5,992 nucleotides of DNA, from NCBI GenBank assembly GCA_013154075.1, contig JAADDG010000156.1, positions 1 through 5,992 of the forward strand, read 5' to 3'. The notes below the pieces were generated by a model. The model was not told the DNA's origin, ran no database searches, and saw nothing but the letters and a program-made list of their open reading frames with translations. This DNA is from Campylobacterota bacterium. Its GTDB lineage: Bacteria > Campylobacterota > Campylobacteria > Campylobacterales > JAADDG01. Below, one piece after another: positions 1 to 5,251 of the stretch. Made by a program: the position numbers and the translations under genes. The number at the start of each line of letters is the position of its first letter. The stretch's first letter is position 1.

Positions 1-354
1 GCCTTTTTGAGGTCTTTCGTACCTAAACATCGGTCCAAAGTAGTAGAATCTATAAACTCCGCCTTTTCTATCGAGTTTATTTTCTATGAAGCTTCTAACT
101 ACGCCGGCCGTGCCTTCCGGTCTTAAACATACGTCGTTTCCGCCTTTGTCGATAAATTGATACATCTCTTTGCCCACTATGTCGCTGCTTTCTCCAACGC
201 TTCTTTTAAATAGTGCCGTCTCTTCCAAAATGGGAGTCTCTATGGGTTTGAAACCGAAGTTTTTTACGATTTTGTAGCTATTTTCCAAAAAGTATTCAAG
301 TTTTTCGCTTTGCGGCGGTAAAAAATCCTTCATTCCTCTGAGTGCTTTAATCAT
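1..354 (-). CDS. hisS: Histidyl-tRNA synthetase, N-terminal 118 codons (cut by window edge)
   Basis: Cytoplasmic class II aminoacyl-tRNA synthetase that charges tRNA-His with histidine using ATP. The visible protein begins MIKALRGMKDFLPP, the usual HisRS opening. Class II motif 1 follows around residues 36-60 (KPIETPILEETALFKRSVGE). The histidine/ATP-site segment LRPEGTAG is at about 77-84, and the start of motif 2 (GPMFRYERPQKG) lies at 107-118, where the window ends. About 300 more residues of catalytic core and anticodon-binding domain should lie beyond the left edge. The chosen ATG at 354-352 has an AAAGGA ribosome binding site 10 bases upstream. A second in-frame ATG (residue 8) would remove conserved residues and is less likely. 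The gene overlaps the end of tmk by 8 bases, so it is probably translationally coupled and is the fifth protein gene of the leftward operon. The family call is secure; completeness cannot be judged. Confidence 0.97.
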   Translation of the reverse strand, partial: MIKALRGMKDFLPPQSEKLEYFLENSYKIVKNFGFKPIETPILEETALFKRSVGESSDIVGKEMYQFIDKGGNDVCLRPEGTAGVVRSFIENKLDRKGGVYRFYYFGPMFRYERPQKG

Positions 355-928
355 CGAAAATATATCCTTTTATTATGGTATTTATCTCTTTTATATCTTT
401 TTTGGAATCTATCGTGATATGTTCCAATTTGAGCTCTTTTAAAAGACTCTCCATTATATTTTGTACCTTTAAAAGATACTCTATTCCTCTTTTCTCTATC
501 ATATCCTCGTTTTTGCCTTTTAGTCTCTTTTTTATAGTCTCTTTATCGGTTTTGAAAAATACGGTTTTTTGAGGAAGAGAGTTTTTTAGAGCGAATTTGT
601 TCAATTTTATCAAAAATTCCTTATCTTGAAAATCTCCGTTTGCCAAAAAGTAGGCTATTCCGGATATAAAACCTCTGTCGCTTATTACGGTTTTGTCTAA
701 ATTCGGCTCTATTACCTCTTTAAAGTGCTCCGCTCTATCGGCTAAGAACAAAAAGAGCTCCGCTTCTTTCGATTGCACTCCTTTATGGAGTAAAATTTCT
801 CTTATCTCTTTTCCGATTTTCGTGCCTCCGGGCTCTTTTGTGAAAATTAAATCTTTAAATTCCTTTTTCAAAAGCTCTATTTGAGTAGTTTTGCCGCAGG
901 TATCGACGCCTTCGAAAAGTATATACAT
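347..928 (-). CDS. tmk: Thymidylate kinase (dTMP kinase)
   Basis: Cytoplasmic kinase that phosphorylates dTMP to dTDP with ATP, on the route to dTTP. At 193 residues it has the normal bacterial length, though somewhat short because of a compact LID region. The P-loop is GVDTCGKT at residues 7-14, with Thr-Cys where many family members have Gly-Ser or Gly-Ala. The substrate-side motif EPGGT is at 32-36, the DR(Y/H/F)-type motif appears as DRGFISG at 84-90, and the basic LID segment runs from about 133 to 150 (KKRLKGKNEDMIEKRG). DRG in place of DRY/DRH resembles what I recall from Campylobacter. The ATG at 928-926 shares one base with the coaD stop (TAATG), with AAAGGCG upstream as ribosome binding site. 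The end overlaps hisS by 8 bases. Family assignment is firm. Confidence 0.96.
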   Translation of the reverse strand: MYILFEGVDTCGKTTQIELLKKEFKDLIFTKEPGGTKIGKEIREILLHKGVQSKEAELFLFLADRAEHFKEVIEPNLDKTVISDRGFISGIAYFLANGDFQDKEFLIKLNKFALKNSLPQKTVFFKTDKETIKKRLKGKNEDMIEKRGIEYLLKVQNIMESLLKELKLEHITIDSKKDIKEINTIIKGYIFDD

Positions 929-1404
929 TATTTTTCGCCTTTTAGAAATGGTAATATCTCTTTTGGCACAAGATGTGAGGCGTCTCCGTTGAATTTGAGT
1001 ATCGCTCTAACTACCGACGAGCTTATGAAAGCGTTTTTTAGATTCGGCATTAGATAGATCGTTTCGATATCGGGATTTAGTGAGAAGTTCGCATATCCCA
1101 TCTGAAGCTCATACTCAAAATCGCTTACCGCTCTAAGGCCTCTTATCACTACGTTTACCCCCTCTTTTTTGGCAAAATCCACCAAGAGGGTGTCGAAAGG
1201 TTTGACGGTGATGTTTTCATATTTTTCGGTGGCTTTTTTGATCATCTCCACTCTCGTATTAATATCGAACATCGGTTTTTTCTCTTTCGATACCGCTACC
1301 GCCACTATGACTTCTTCGAAAATTTTTTTGGCTCTTAAAATAACGTCGATGTGGCCGTTTGTAATAGGATCGAAAGTTCCGGGATAAATTACTCTTTTGT
1401 TCAT
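928..1404 (-). CDS. coaD: Phosphopantetheine adenylyltransferase
   Basis: Catalyses the penultimate step of coenzyme A synthesis, transferring AMP from ATP to 4'-phosphopantetheine to give dephospho-CoA. It acts in the cytosol, as a hexamer in characterised relatives. From the chosen start the protein has 158 residues, matching the family's usual 155-165. The nucleotidyltransferase signature YPGTFDPITNGH covers residues 7-18, with the (T/H)xGH motif at 15-18. RGLR is at 88-91 and the ISSSVVR motif at 127-133. The start at 1404 (MNKRVIYPG) fits the family and forms an ATGA overlap with the ubiX stop. An in-frame ATG at 1416 would add Met-Gly-Gly-Gly, which is really the strong GGGGGGAGGA ribosome binding sequence being translated. 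That purine run sits very close to the 1404 ATG (about 1 base after GGAGG), so the start is slightly uncertain. The function is not. Confidence 0.95.
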   Translation of the reverse strand: MNKRVIYPGTFDPITNGHIDVILRAKKIFEEVIVAVAVSKEKKPMFDINTRVEMIKKATEKYENITVKPFDTLLVDFAKKEGVNVVIRGLRAVSDFEYELQMGYANFSLNPDIETIYLMPNLKNAFISSSVVRAILKFNGDASHLVPKEILPFLKGEK

Positions 1405-1925
1405 TCCTCCCCCCATCTTTTAAATAGATTGTTTTCTATACCGAGCAAATCGAACCATTTGCCTATAAAAAAATTCTCCATCTCCTCTAAATTTTTCGGA
1501 TCGCTGTAAAATCCCGCTACCGGCGGAGCTATGATTACTCCCAAATTGGATAGCTTTAGCATATTTTCTAAAGCTATGGAGGAAAAAGGCATCTCTCTTG
1601 GAGCTAAGAGCAGCTTTTTTCTCTCTTTGATAGCTACCGATGCGGCTCTGGTTGTGAGGTTGTCGGCTATTCCGCAGGCTATTTTTGCCAAAGTATTCAT
1701 ACTGCAAGGAATAATTGCCGTTATATCTGTTTTGAAAGATCCGGATGATACAGAGGCGGCTATGTCGCTGTTTTCAAAAATTTCAATATTATTCTCTTCT
1801 TTTAAAACTATTTTTGCGTTTTCGGATACGATTAGAAATTTTTCATAATTTTTAGGCAGTTTCTCTATAAATTTTATACCCAGATTAGCTCCGCTCGCTC
1901 CGCTTACGGCTACTACTATTTTCAT
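1401..1925 (-). CDS. ubiX: Flavin prenyltransferase UbiX
   Basis: UbiX joins a dimethylallyl group to FMN to make prenylated FMN, the cofactor of UbiD-type decarboxylases used in quinone synthesis. It belongs to the flavoprotein (UbiX/Pad1) family and acts in the cytosol as a multimer. The 174 residues are slightly shorter than E. coli UbiX (about 189). Visible motifs are the FMN-binding VSGASGAN at 7-14, SSGSF at 60-64, PCSMNTLAKIACG at 73-85, DNLTTRAA at 88-95, and KERKKLLLAPRE at 100-111. PVAGFY at 135-140 and the terminal RW at 170-171 complete the pattern. The ATG at 1925 overlaps the flgA stop (ATGA), and the stop overlaps the coaD start in the same way. The ribosome binding site is weak (GAAAG), so translation probably depends on coupling to flgA. 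Whether a ubiD partner exists cannot be seen here. Confidence 0.94.
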   Translation of the reverse strand: MKIVVAVSGASGANLGIKFIEKLPKNYEKFLIVSENAKIVLKEENNIEIFENSDIAASVSSGSFKTDITAIIPCSMNTLAKIACGIADNLTTRAASVAIKERKKLLLAPREMPFSSIALENMLKLSNLGVIIAPPVAGFYSDPKNLEEMENFFIGKWFDLLGIENNLFKRWGEE

Positions 1926-2578
1926 TCTATTATCGCTTTCGTTTTTGAGATTATTTTAGCTTTTAACCTTTTGCCTTTTAGGGTTTTTACTTTCGCTATG
2001 TCCGATATATCCGCATCCTGCAGTAAAATTACCGGAAATTCGAAAGTCATTCCGTCCTCTTTCAAAGTGGCTACTATTTTGTCTCCTTTTTCCAAAACCG
2101 TTTCTCTTTTTATCATATTTCGGGTTAGAACGGTTCCTTTTTTGATAAATCTTGCCGCTTTTATTTCGTTTAAATCTTTTTTAGTTAATGGCTTTTGAGA
2201 AAGATATTTAAATTTTATCGATTTTTCTTTTAAAAAGGAGGGGAGTATCTTTTGATTCTTTTTTATATCGGTAATCGTTTCGAAAACGGGCATAGATGCT
2301 TTTATCTTATAGGAGAAAGAGACTCTTTTTTTATTTTTCAAATAGACTCTTAAGTATCCTTTGTTTCTATGTATATAGCTTTTTGGAATATTGATGTTTT
2401 GAATATCTTCTTTTGAAAAAGATTTTTTTTGATTGGTTTTTAGATCTATATTTTCTATTTTTATTTTGGGATACTCTTTTTTGTAGGTTTGTATTAGAAA
2501 TTCTTGTAAAACTTTAGGGTAGTTCTCGCAAAAGAGAGGGGATAAAAATATTAAAAGAGCAAAAGCGATTTTTTTCAT
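1922..2578 (-). CDS. flgA: Flagellar basal body P-ring formation chaperone FlgA
   Basis: FlgA is a periplasmic chaperone that helps assemble FlgI subunits into the P ring around the flagellar rod. The 218 residues match the family length (E. coli about 219). The N-terminus is a signal peptide: Lys-Lys followed by the hydrophobic run IAFALLIFLSPLF, with likely cleavage near residue 17-18. The middle (residues 25-135) is a diverged lysine-rich region. A SAF-type domain follows (about 139-200), with AARFIKKGTVLTRNMI and the family's late segment KVKTLKGKRLKAKII near the end. The ATG at 2578 has AAGG 7 bases upstream. The gene lies 31 bases after tRNA-Gly, with no terminator between them, and overlaps ubiX by 4 bases. 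This is the only flagellar gene in the window, so it is transcribed with housekeeping genes and away from other flagellar genes. The call rests on the SAF-like C-terminus, length, signal peptide and conserved context. Confidence 0.87.
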   Translation of the reverse strand: MKKIAFALLIFLSPLFCENYPKVLQEFLIQTYKKEYPKIKIENIDLKTNQKKSFSKEDIQNINIPKSYIHRNKGYLRVYLKNKKRVSFSYKIKASMPVFETITDIKKNQKILPSFLKEKSIKFKYLSQKPLTKKDLNEIKAARFIKKGTVLTRNMIKRETVLEKGDKIVATLKEDGMTFEFPVILLQDADISDIAKVKTLKGKRLKAKIISKTKAIIE

Positions 2579-2609
2579 CTGCGCGCCTTAGCGCTGGATT
2601 TAAAAGTTA

Positions 2610-2684
2610 TGGAGCGGGAGACGGGATTCGAACCCGCGACCCCAACCTTGGCAAGGTTGTGCTCTACCCCTGAGCTACTCCCGC
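2610..2684 (-). tRNA. tRNA-Gly (anticodon GCC), CCA encoded
   Basis: The minus strand folds into a complete cloverleaf of 75 bases. The acceptor stem is GCGGGAG/CTCCCGC. The D arm is GCTC/GAGC with loop AGGGGTA. The anticodon stem is CAACC/GGTTG with loop TTGCCAA, giving anticodon GCC at 2652-2650, which reads GGC and GGU glycine codons. A 5-base variable loop follows, then a T arm with the GTTCGAAT core. The first T-stem pair is G-T. The discriminator base is U, as expected for bacterial glycine tRNAs, and the 3' CCA is encoded (2612-2610). It is the first gene of the leftward transcript and has no terminator before flgA, so its 3' end must be cut from a longer RNA. Confidence 0.98.
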
Positions 2685-2699
2685 AAAATTACGAGGGAA

Positions 2700-2728
2700 A
2701 TTTTATCTCTATTTTGCTTATAAATTTA
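2700..2728 (-). promoter_or_regulatory. Candidate sigma70 promoter for tRNA-Gly and the leftward operon
   Basis: TAAAAT at 2705-2700 on the minus strand matches five of six bases of the TATAAT -10 element and would place the transcription start near 2692, about 8 bases before the tRNA. That short leader is typical of tRNA genes. No convincing -35 box is present. The upstream DNA is instead a run of A/T tracts, as in Campylobacter and Helicobacter sigma70 promoters. Predicted from sequence only. Confidence 0.4.
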
Positions 2729-2731
2729 TAA
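2718..2731. repeat. Perfect 14-bp AT palindrome in the divergent promoter region
   Basis: TTATAAATTTATAA reads identically on both strands and carries a TATAAA -10-like hexamer in each direction. It lies between the tRNA-Gly and rpmH starts, upstream of the best promoter candidates for both operons. It could be a symmetric core promoter, a protein-binding site, or chance in AT-rich DNA. No known operator is recognised. Confidence 0.5.
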
Positions 2732-2775
2732 AAATCTTTTGTTTTCGGTAGTTATGTAGGAGATATTTAGTGGTA

Positions 2776-2798
2776 TTTAAGTAAAGTTTTATTAAGAT
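2776..2798 (+). promoter_or_regulatory. Candidate sigma70 promoter for the rpmH operon
   Basis: TTTAAGT at 2776-2782 resembles the AT-rich upstream element of Campylobacter sigma70 promoters, and TAAGAT at 2793-2798 is a 4/6 match to TATAAT. The next bases (TTCGCGC) form a GC-rich discriminator, a feature linked to growth-rate or stringent control of ribosomal promoters in other bacteria. The start would fall near 2805, leaving a leader of about 34 bases. An alternative is TATAAA at 2719-2724, which would give a leader of more than 100 bases. Confidence 0.38.
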
Positions 2799-2838
2799 TT
2801 CGCGCATAAAAAATTTTTAGCAAAAGGAAAGAGAAGCT

Positions 2839-2973
2839 ATGAAAAGAACATATCAACCTCACAACACTCCAAGAAAAAGAACTCACGGTTTTAGAGCCAG
2901 AATGAAGACAAAAAACGGAAGAAAAGTTTTAAAGGCCAGAAGAACTAAAGGTAGAAAAAGATTGAGCGTTTAA
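2839..2973 (+). CDS. rpmH: 50S ribosomal protein L34
   Basis: A 44-residue, highly basic protein with the unmistakable L34 pattern: MKRTYQPHNTPRKRTHGFRA at the start, then RMKTKNGRKVLKARRTKGRK and the ending RLSV. L34 is a small protein of the large ribosomal subunit that contacts 23S rRNA. Length matches the bacterial family (44-46 residues). The ATG at 2839 is preceded by AAGGAA at 2824-2829 with 9 bases of spacing. It is the first gene of the rightward operon and is followed after 14 bases by rnpA. This rpmH-rnpA-yidD-yidC order is widespread in bacteria. No dnaA lies upstream here, unlike the arrangement in many other phyla. Confidence 0.98.
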   Translation: MKRTYQPHNTPRKRTHGFRARMKTKNGRKVLKARRTKGRKRLSV

Positions 2974-2987
2974 GAAGTTGTAAACTT

Positions 2988-3299
2988 TTGAAAACTCCCA
3001 AAGAGTTTTCATATATTTATAATAACGCGAAAAAGAGACATACCGAAAGTGCCGTTATCTTTTTCAAAGAGGGCAGCGAGAAAAAAGTCGGTTTTACCGT
3101 AAGCAAAAAGATAGGTAACGCCGTAAAGAGAAATTTCGCCAAAAGAAGGCTTCGCTCTCTCTTTTTGGAACTTGAGGAGTCTTTGAGAGAGGGAACTTAC
3201 GTCTTTGTAGCCAAAAAAGCTATATTGAGTGAAGATTATCAAAAAATAAAAAGAGGCGTTATAAACGCTTTGAAGCGTCTTAAAGCTTATGAGACATGA
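2988..3299 (+). CDS. rnpA: Ribonuclease P protein component
   Basis: The protein subunit of RNase P binds the catalytic RNA (RnpB) and helps it cut 5' leaders from precursor tRNAs. At 103 residues it is at the short end of the family (about 105-125). The protein is basic and shows KTPKEFSYIYNNAKK at the N-terminus, the GFTVSKKIGNAVKRN segment at 35-49, and the RNR region RNFAKRRLR at 48-56. In that region Phe50 stands where RNRxKR normally has Arg. The C-terminal half VFVAKKA...INALKRL matches the family fold. No ATG is available. TTG at 2988 is the only usual bacterial start codon in this frame, with AAGAAG 10 bases upstream, so a TTG start is inferred. The stop overlaps the yidD ATG (ATGA), indicating coupled translation. 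Its position right after rpmH is the usual one. Confidence 0.94.
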   Translation: MKTPKEFSYIYNNAKKRHTESAVIFFKEGSEKKVGFTVSKKIGNAVKRNFAKRRLRSLFLELEESLREGTYVFVAKKAILSEDYQKIKRGVINALKRLKAYET

Positions 3300-3643
3300 G
3301 ACAAATTCTTCTTTTTTTTCTTAAAATATATCAAAAAGTTTTTACTCTGCTAAGTTTTGGAAGCTGCAGGTATTATCCTACCTGTTCGGAATATACCAAA
3401 TGGCAGATAGAACAAAATCCCTCTCTTATCAAAGCTCTCTTTTTTTCGGTTTTACGGATTCTGCGCTGTAATCAATTTTTCAAAGGGGGGATAGATTATC
3501 CCGTTGTCATAAAAAAGTTTGAAAAATCTCTTTTAAAAAGAGATTATATGTCTAAAAATAAAGATATTTCGATAAAATACTGGCTTGTGCCGAAAAGTAG
3601 AGATAAGTTTTACTTAATAAAAAGCTTTAAAAAGGAAAAATAA
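3296..3643 (+). CDS. yidD: Membrane protein insertion efficiency factor YidD
   Basis: YidD is a small membrane-associated protein (DUF37) that assists insertion of inner membrane proteins through YidC. It shows the family core: an N-terminal amphipathic or hydrophobic helix (residues 3-20), CRYYPTCSEY at 24-33 with Cys24 and Cys30, and RILRCNQFFKGG at 54-65 with Cys58. At 115 residues it is longer than E. coli YidD (about 85). The extra tail, about residues 80-115, is basic (RDYMSKNKD...IKSFKKEK), and a similar extension is what I recall from Campylobacterota. The ATG overlaps the rnpA stop by 4 bases, and no strong ribosome binding site is visible, so coupling is likely. The stop codon TAA directly abuts the yidC start. 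The third residue after RCN is Gln-Phe rather than the common Pro-Phe, a minor change. Confidence 0.94.
   Translation: MRQILLFFLKIYQKVFTLLSFGSCRYYPTCSEYTKWQIEQNPSLIKALFFSVLRILRCNQFFKGGIDYPVVIKKFEKSLLKRDYMSKNKDISIKYWLVPKSRDKFYLIKSFKKEK
3632..3636 (+). promoter_or_regulatory. Ribosome binding site that fixes the GTG start of yidC
   Basis: AAGGA lies within the last codons of yidD, with 7 bases to the GTG at 3644. The next in-frame ATG (3674) would cut into the first transmembrane segment and has no comparable site, so this element decides the start. Confidence 0.75.
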
Positions 3644-5251
3644 GTGCTGGATAATCTAAGTCAGAATCAGAGAATGTTGATAGCCGTGGTTCTTAGCGTT
3701 ATAGTTTTGGGAATATACGACTATTTTTTTATTCCTAAAAAGCCGCTTGCCAACGAGTTAAATTCCACCGTAACTTCAAAAAGTGTTGCCAATAACGCTA
3801 CCAAATCGGCTCCAAGCGTAGCCTCTTCAAGCGAAACTTCCACCGCCTCTTCGAACAGTAGCGCACCGGTTACTCAAAAAGAGACTTTAAAACATAAAAT
3901 CATAGCTACGGTAACTTCCGAGCATTTTACCGCCAAAATAGATGAACTTGGAAGAATTTATAAATTTACGATAAACGATAAAAGATTTGAAAACGAAAAG
4001 GGTGAGAGGCTGGAGCTTTTCAAGCCTTCCGCCGAGCCTAAGCCGTTGGAGATTAGATTTAGCGATCCCGCTTTGAACGAAGAGGCTTTTAAAACCGCTT
4101 ATAGTGCCAATAGAAGCGAGGTGAAAATAGGTGACGGAAAGCAGACTATCGTTTTGACTCAAAACCTATCCGATAGAGTGGTAAAAAAGGAGATTACTTT
4201 CTACTCTAAAGGAAATTACGATATCAAAGTAAGCGTTTCGAAACCTGCCGAGTTTTTCATAACTCCCGGACATAGACCTACCGTTATAGCGGATGCTTAT
4301 ACGGTTCACGGAGTGTTGGTGGAAGAGCCGGACGGTACTTTGACCATTATAGAGGATGGAAAGGCTAAAGATCCCGTTTTTGTAAAAAACGCAAAAATTT
4401 TATCGGCTTTCGATAGATATTACGCAACCGCTTTTTATGATTTCGATAAAGGGATGGACGTAGTTGTCTCTCCCGAAAACGAGAATCCTTTGCCTTTCGT
4501 AAAAGCTAACGGAAATTTGAATTTAAAAGGTTTTATCGGTCCTAAAGATCATAGAGTTTTGGAGAGCATCGATCCGAGACTTACGGATATGATCGAATAC
4601 GGCTTTTTTACGTTTATTGCCAAACCTATGTTTAAACTGCTTCTGTTTTTGTATGAGATACTCGGAAACTGGGGTTGGGCTATCGTAGTTATCACTATTT
4701 TGATAAGACTTATCCTATTTCCTTTGACTTTCAAGGGAATGCTCTCTATGAGCAAAATGAAAGAGCTCGCTCCCAAAATGAAAGAGCTTCAGCAAAAATA
4801 TAAAGACGATAGACAAAAACTAAACGCCCATATGATGGAGCTTTATAAAAAGCACGGCGTAAATCCGATGGGCGGATGTCTGCCTATGCTTTTGCAAATT
4901 CCTGTATTTTTCGCAATCTATAGAGTTTTGTTAAACGCCATCGAGCTTAAGGGTGCTCCTTGGATTTTGTGGATTACGGATCTCTCGGCCAAAGATCCTT
5001 ATTTCGTGCTTCCTATTTTGATGGGTGCTACGATGTATTGGAACCAAAAAATCACTCCAATGACCGTTACGGATCCGACTCAAGAGAAGATAATGAAGTT
5101 TTTGCCGATTATCTTTACGTTCTTTTTCGTAACATTCCCGGCGGGACTTACGCTTTATTGGTTTGTTAACAATCTTCTCTCCGTAGCTCAACAATATTTT
5201 GTAAATATCTATATGGAGAAACAAAAAAAGCTAAAAAAGGCTGAAGCATGA
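3644..5251 (+). CDS. yidC: Membrane protein insertase YidC
   Basis: YidC (Oxa1/Alb3/YidC family) inserts and folds inner-membrane proteins, alone or with the Sec translocon. The 535-residue length and layout are those of Gram-negative YidC. The first membrane helix is at about 11-29, followed by a Ser/Thr/Ala-rich linker (about 40-78). The large periplasmic P1 domain spans about 85-315, and a conserved five-helix core covers about 320-520. In the core, ITILIRLILFPLTFKG (350-365) carries the conserved groove arginine at 355. The cytosolic helical hairpin KMKELAPKMKELQQKYKDD spans 371-389, and NPMGGCLPMLLQIPVFFAIY (407-426) is the family signature. TLYWFVNN at 503-510 is near the end, and the C-terminus is lysine-rich. 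The start is GTG at 3644, immediately after the yidD stop. The stop overlaps the jag ATG by 4 bases. Confidence 0.98.
   Translation: MLDNLSQNQRMLIAVVLSVIVLGIYDYFFIPKKPLANELNSTVTSKSVANNATKSAPSVASSSETSTASSNSSAPVTQKETLKHKIIATVTSEHFTAKIDELGRIYKFTINDKRFENEKGERLELFKPSAEPKPLEIRFSDPALNEEAFKTAYSANRSEVKIGDGKQTIVLTQNLSDRVVKKEITFYSKGNYDIKVSVSKPAEFFITPGHRPTVIADAYTVHGVLVEEPDGTLTIIEDGKAKDPVFVKNAKILSAFDRYYATAFYDFDKGMDVVVSPENENPLPFVKANGNLNLKGFIGPKDHRVLESIDPRLTDMIEYGFFTFIAKPMFKLLLFLYEILGNWGWAIVVITILIRLILFPLTFKGMLSMSKMKELAPKMKELQQKYKDDRQKLNAHMMELYKKHGVNPMGGCLPMLLQIPVFFAIYRVLLNAIELKGAPWILWITDLSAKDPYFVLPILMGATMYWNQKITPMTVTDPTQEKIMKFLPIIFTFFFVTFPAGLTLYWFVNNLLSVAQQYFVNIYMEKQKKLKKAEA

Noticed and set aside
1414..1416. 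ATG at 1416 as the coaD start (162 residues).
   Set aside because: It would translate the GGGGGGAGGA ribosome binding sequence into Gly-Gly-Gly, and family members begin at the MNKR-equivalent Met at 1404.
1531..1848. A 105-codon open frame on the plus strand inside ubiX.
   Set aside because: It is antisense to a clear UbiX with all motifs intact and has no recognisable protein pattern. The same holds for the other antisense frames within tmk, coaD, flgA, yidC and jag.
2525..2578. FlgA as a lipoprotein because Cys17 follows the hydrophobic segment.
   Set aside because: The residues before Cys are Pro-Leu-Phe, which do not fit a lipobox with a small residue at -1. An ordinary signal peptide is more likely.
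2751..2762. A start-stop minimal frame (ATGTAG at 2754) followed by GGAG.
   Set aside because: It is a six-base coincidence with no ribosome binding site in front of it.
2807..2819. TAAAAAATTTTTA, a near-palindromic AT run upstream of rpmH, as a terminator or attenuator.
   Set aside because: It has no GC stem, and its loop would be too tight. It is probably just AT-rich leader sequence.
2685..2838. Possible replication origin next to rpmH.
   Set aside because: Many bacteria have dnaA and oriC near rpmH, but I see no DnaA boxes (TTATCCACA type) and no dnaA in the window.
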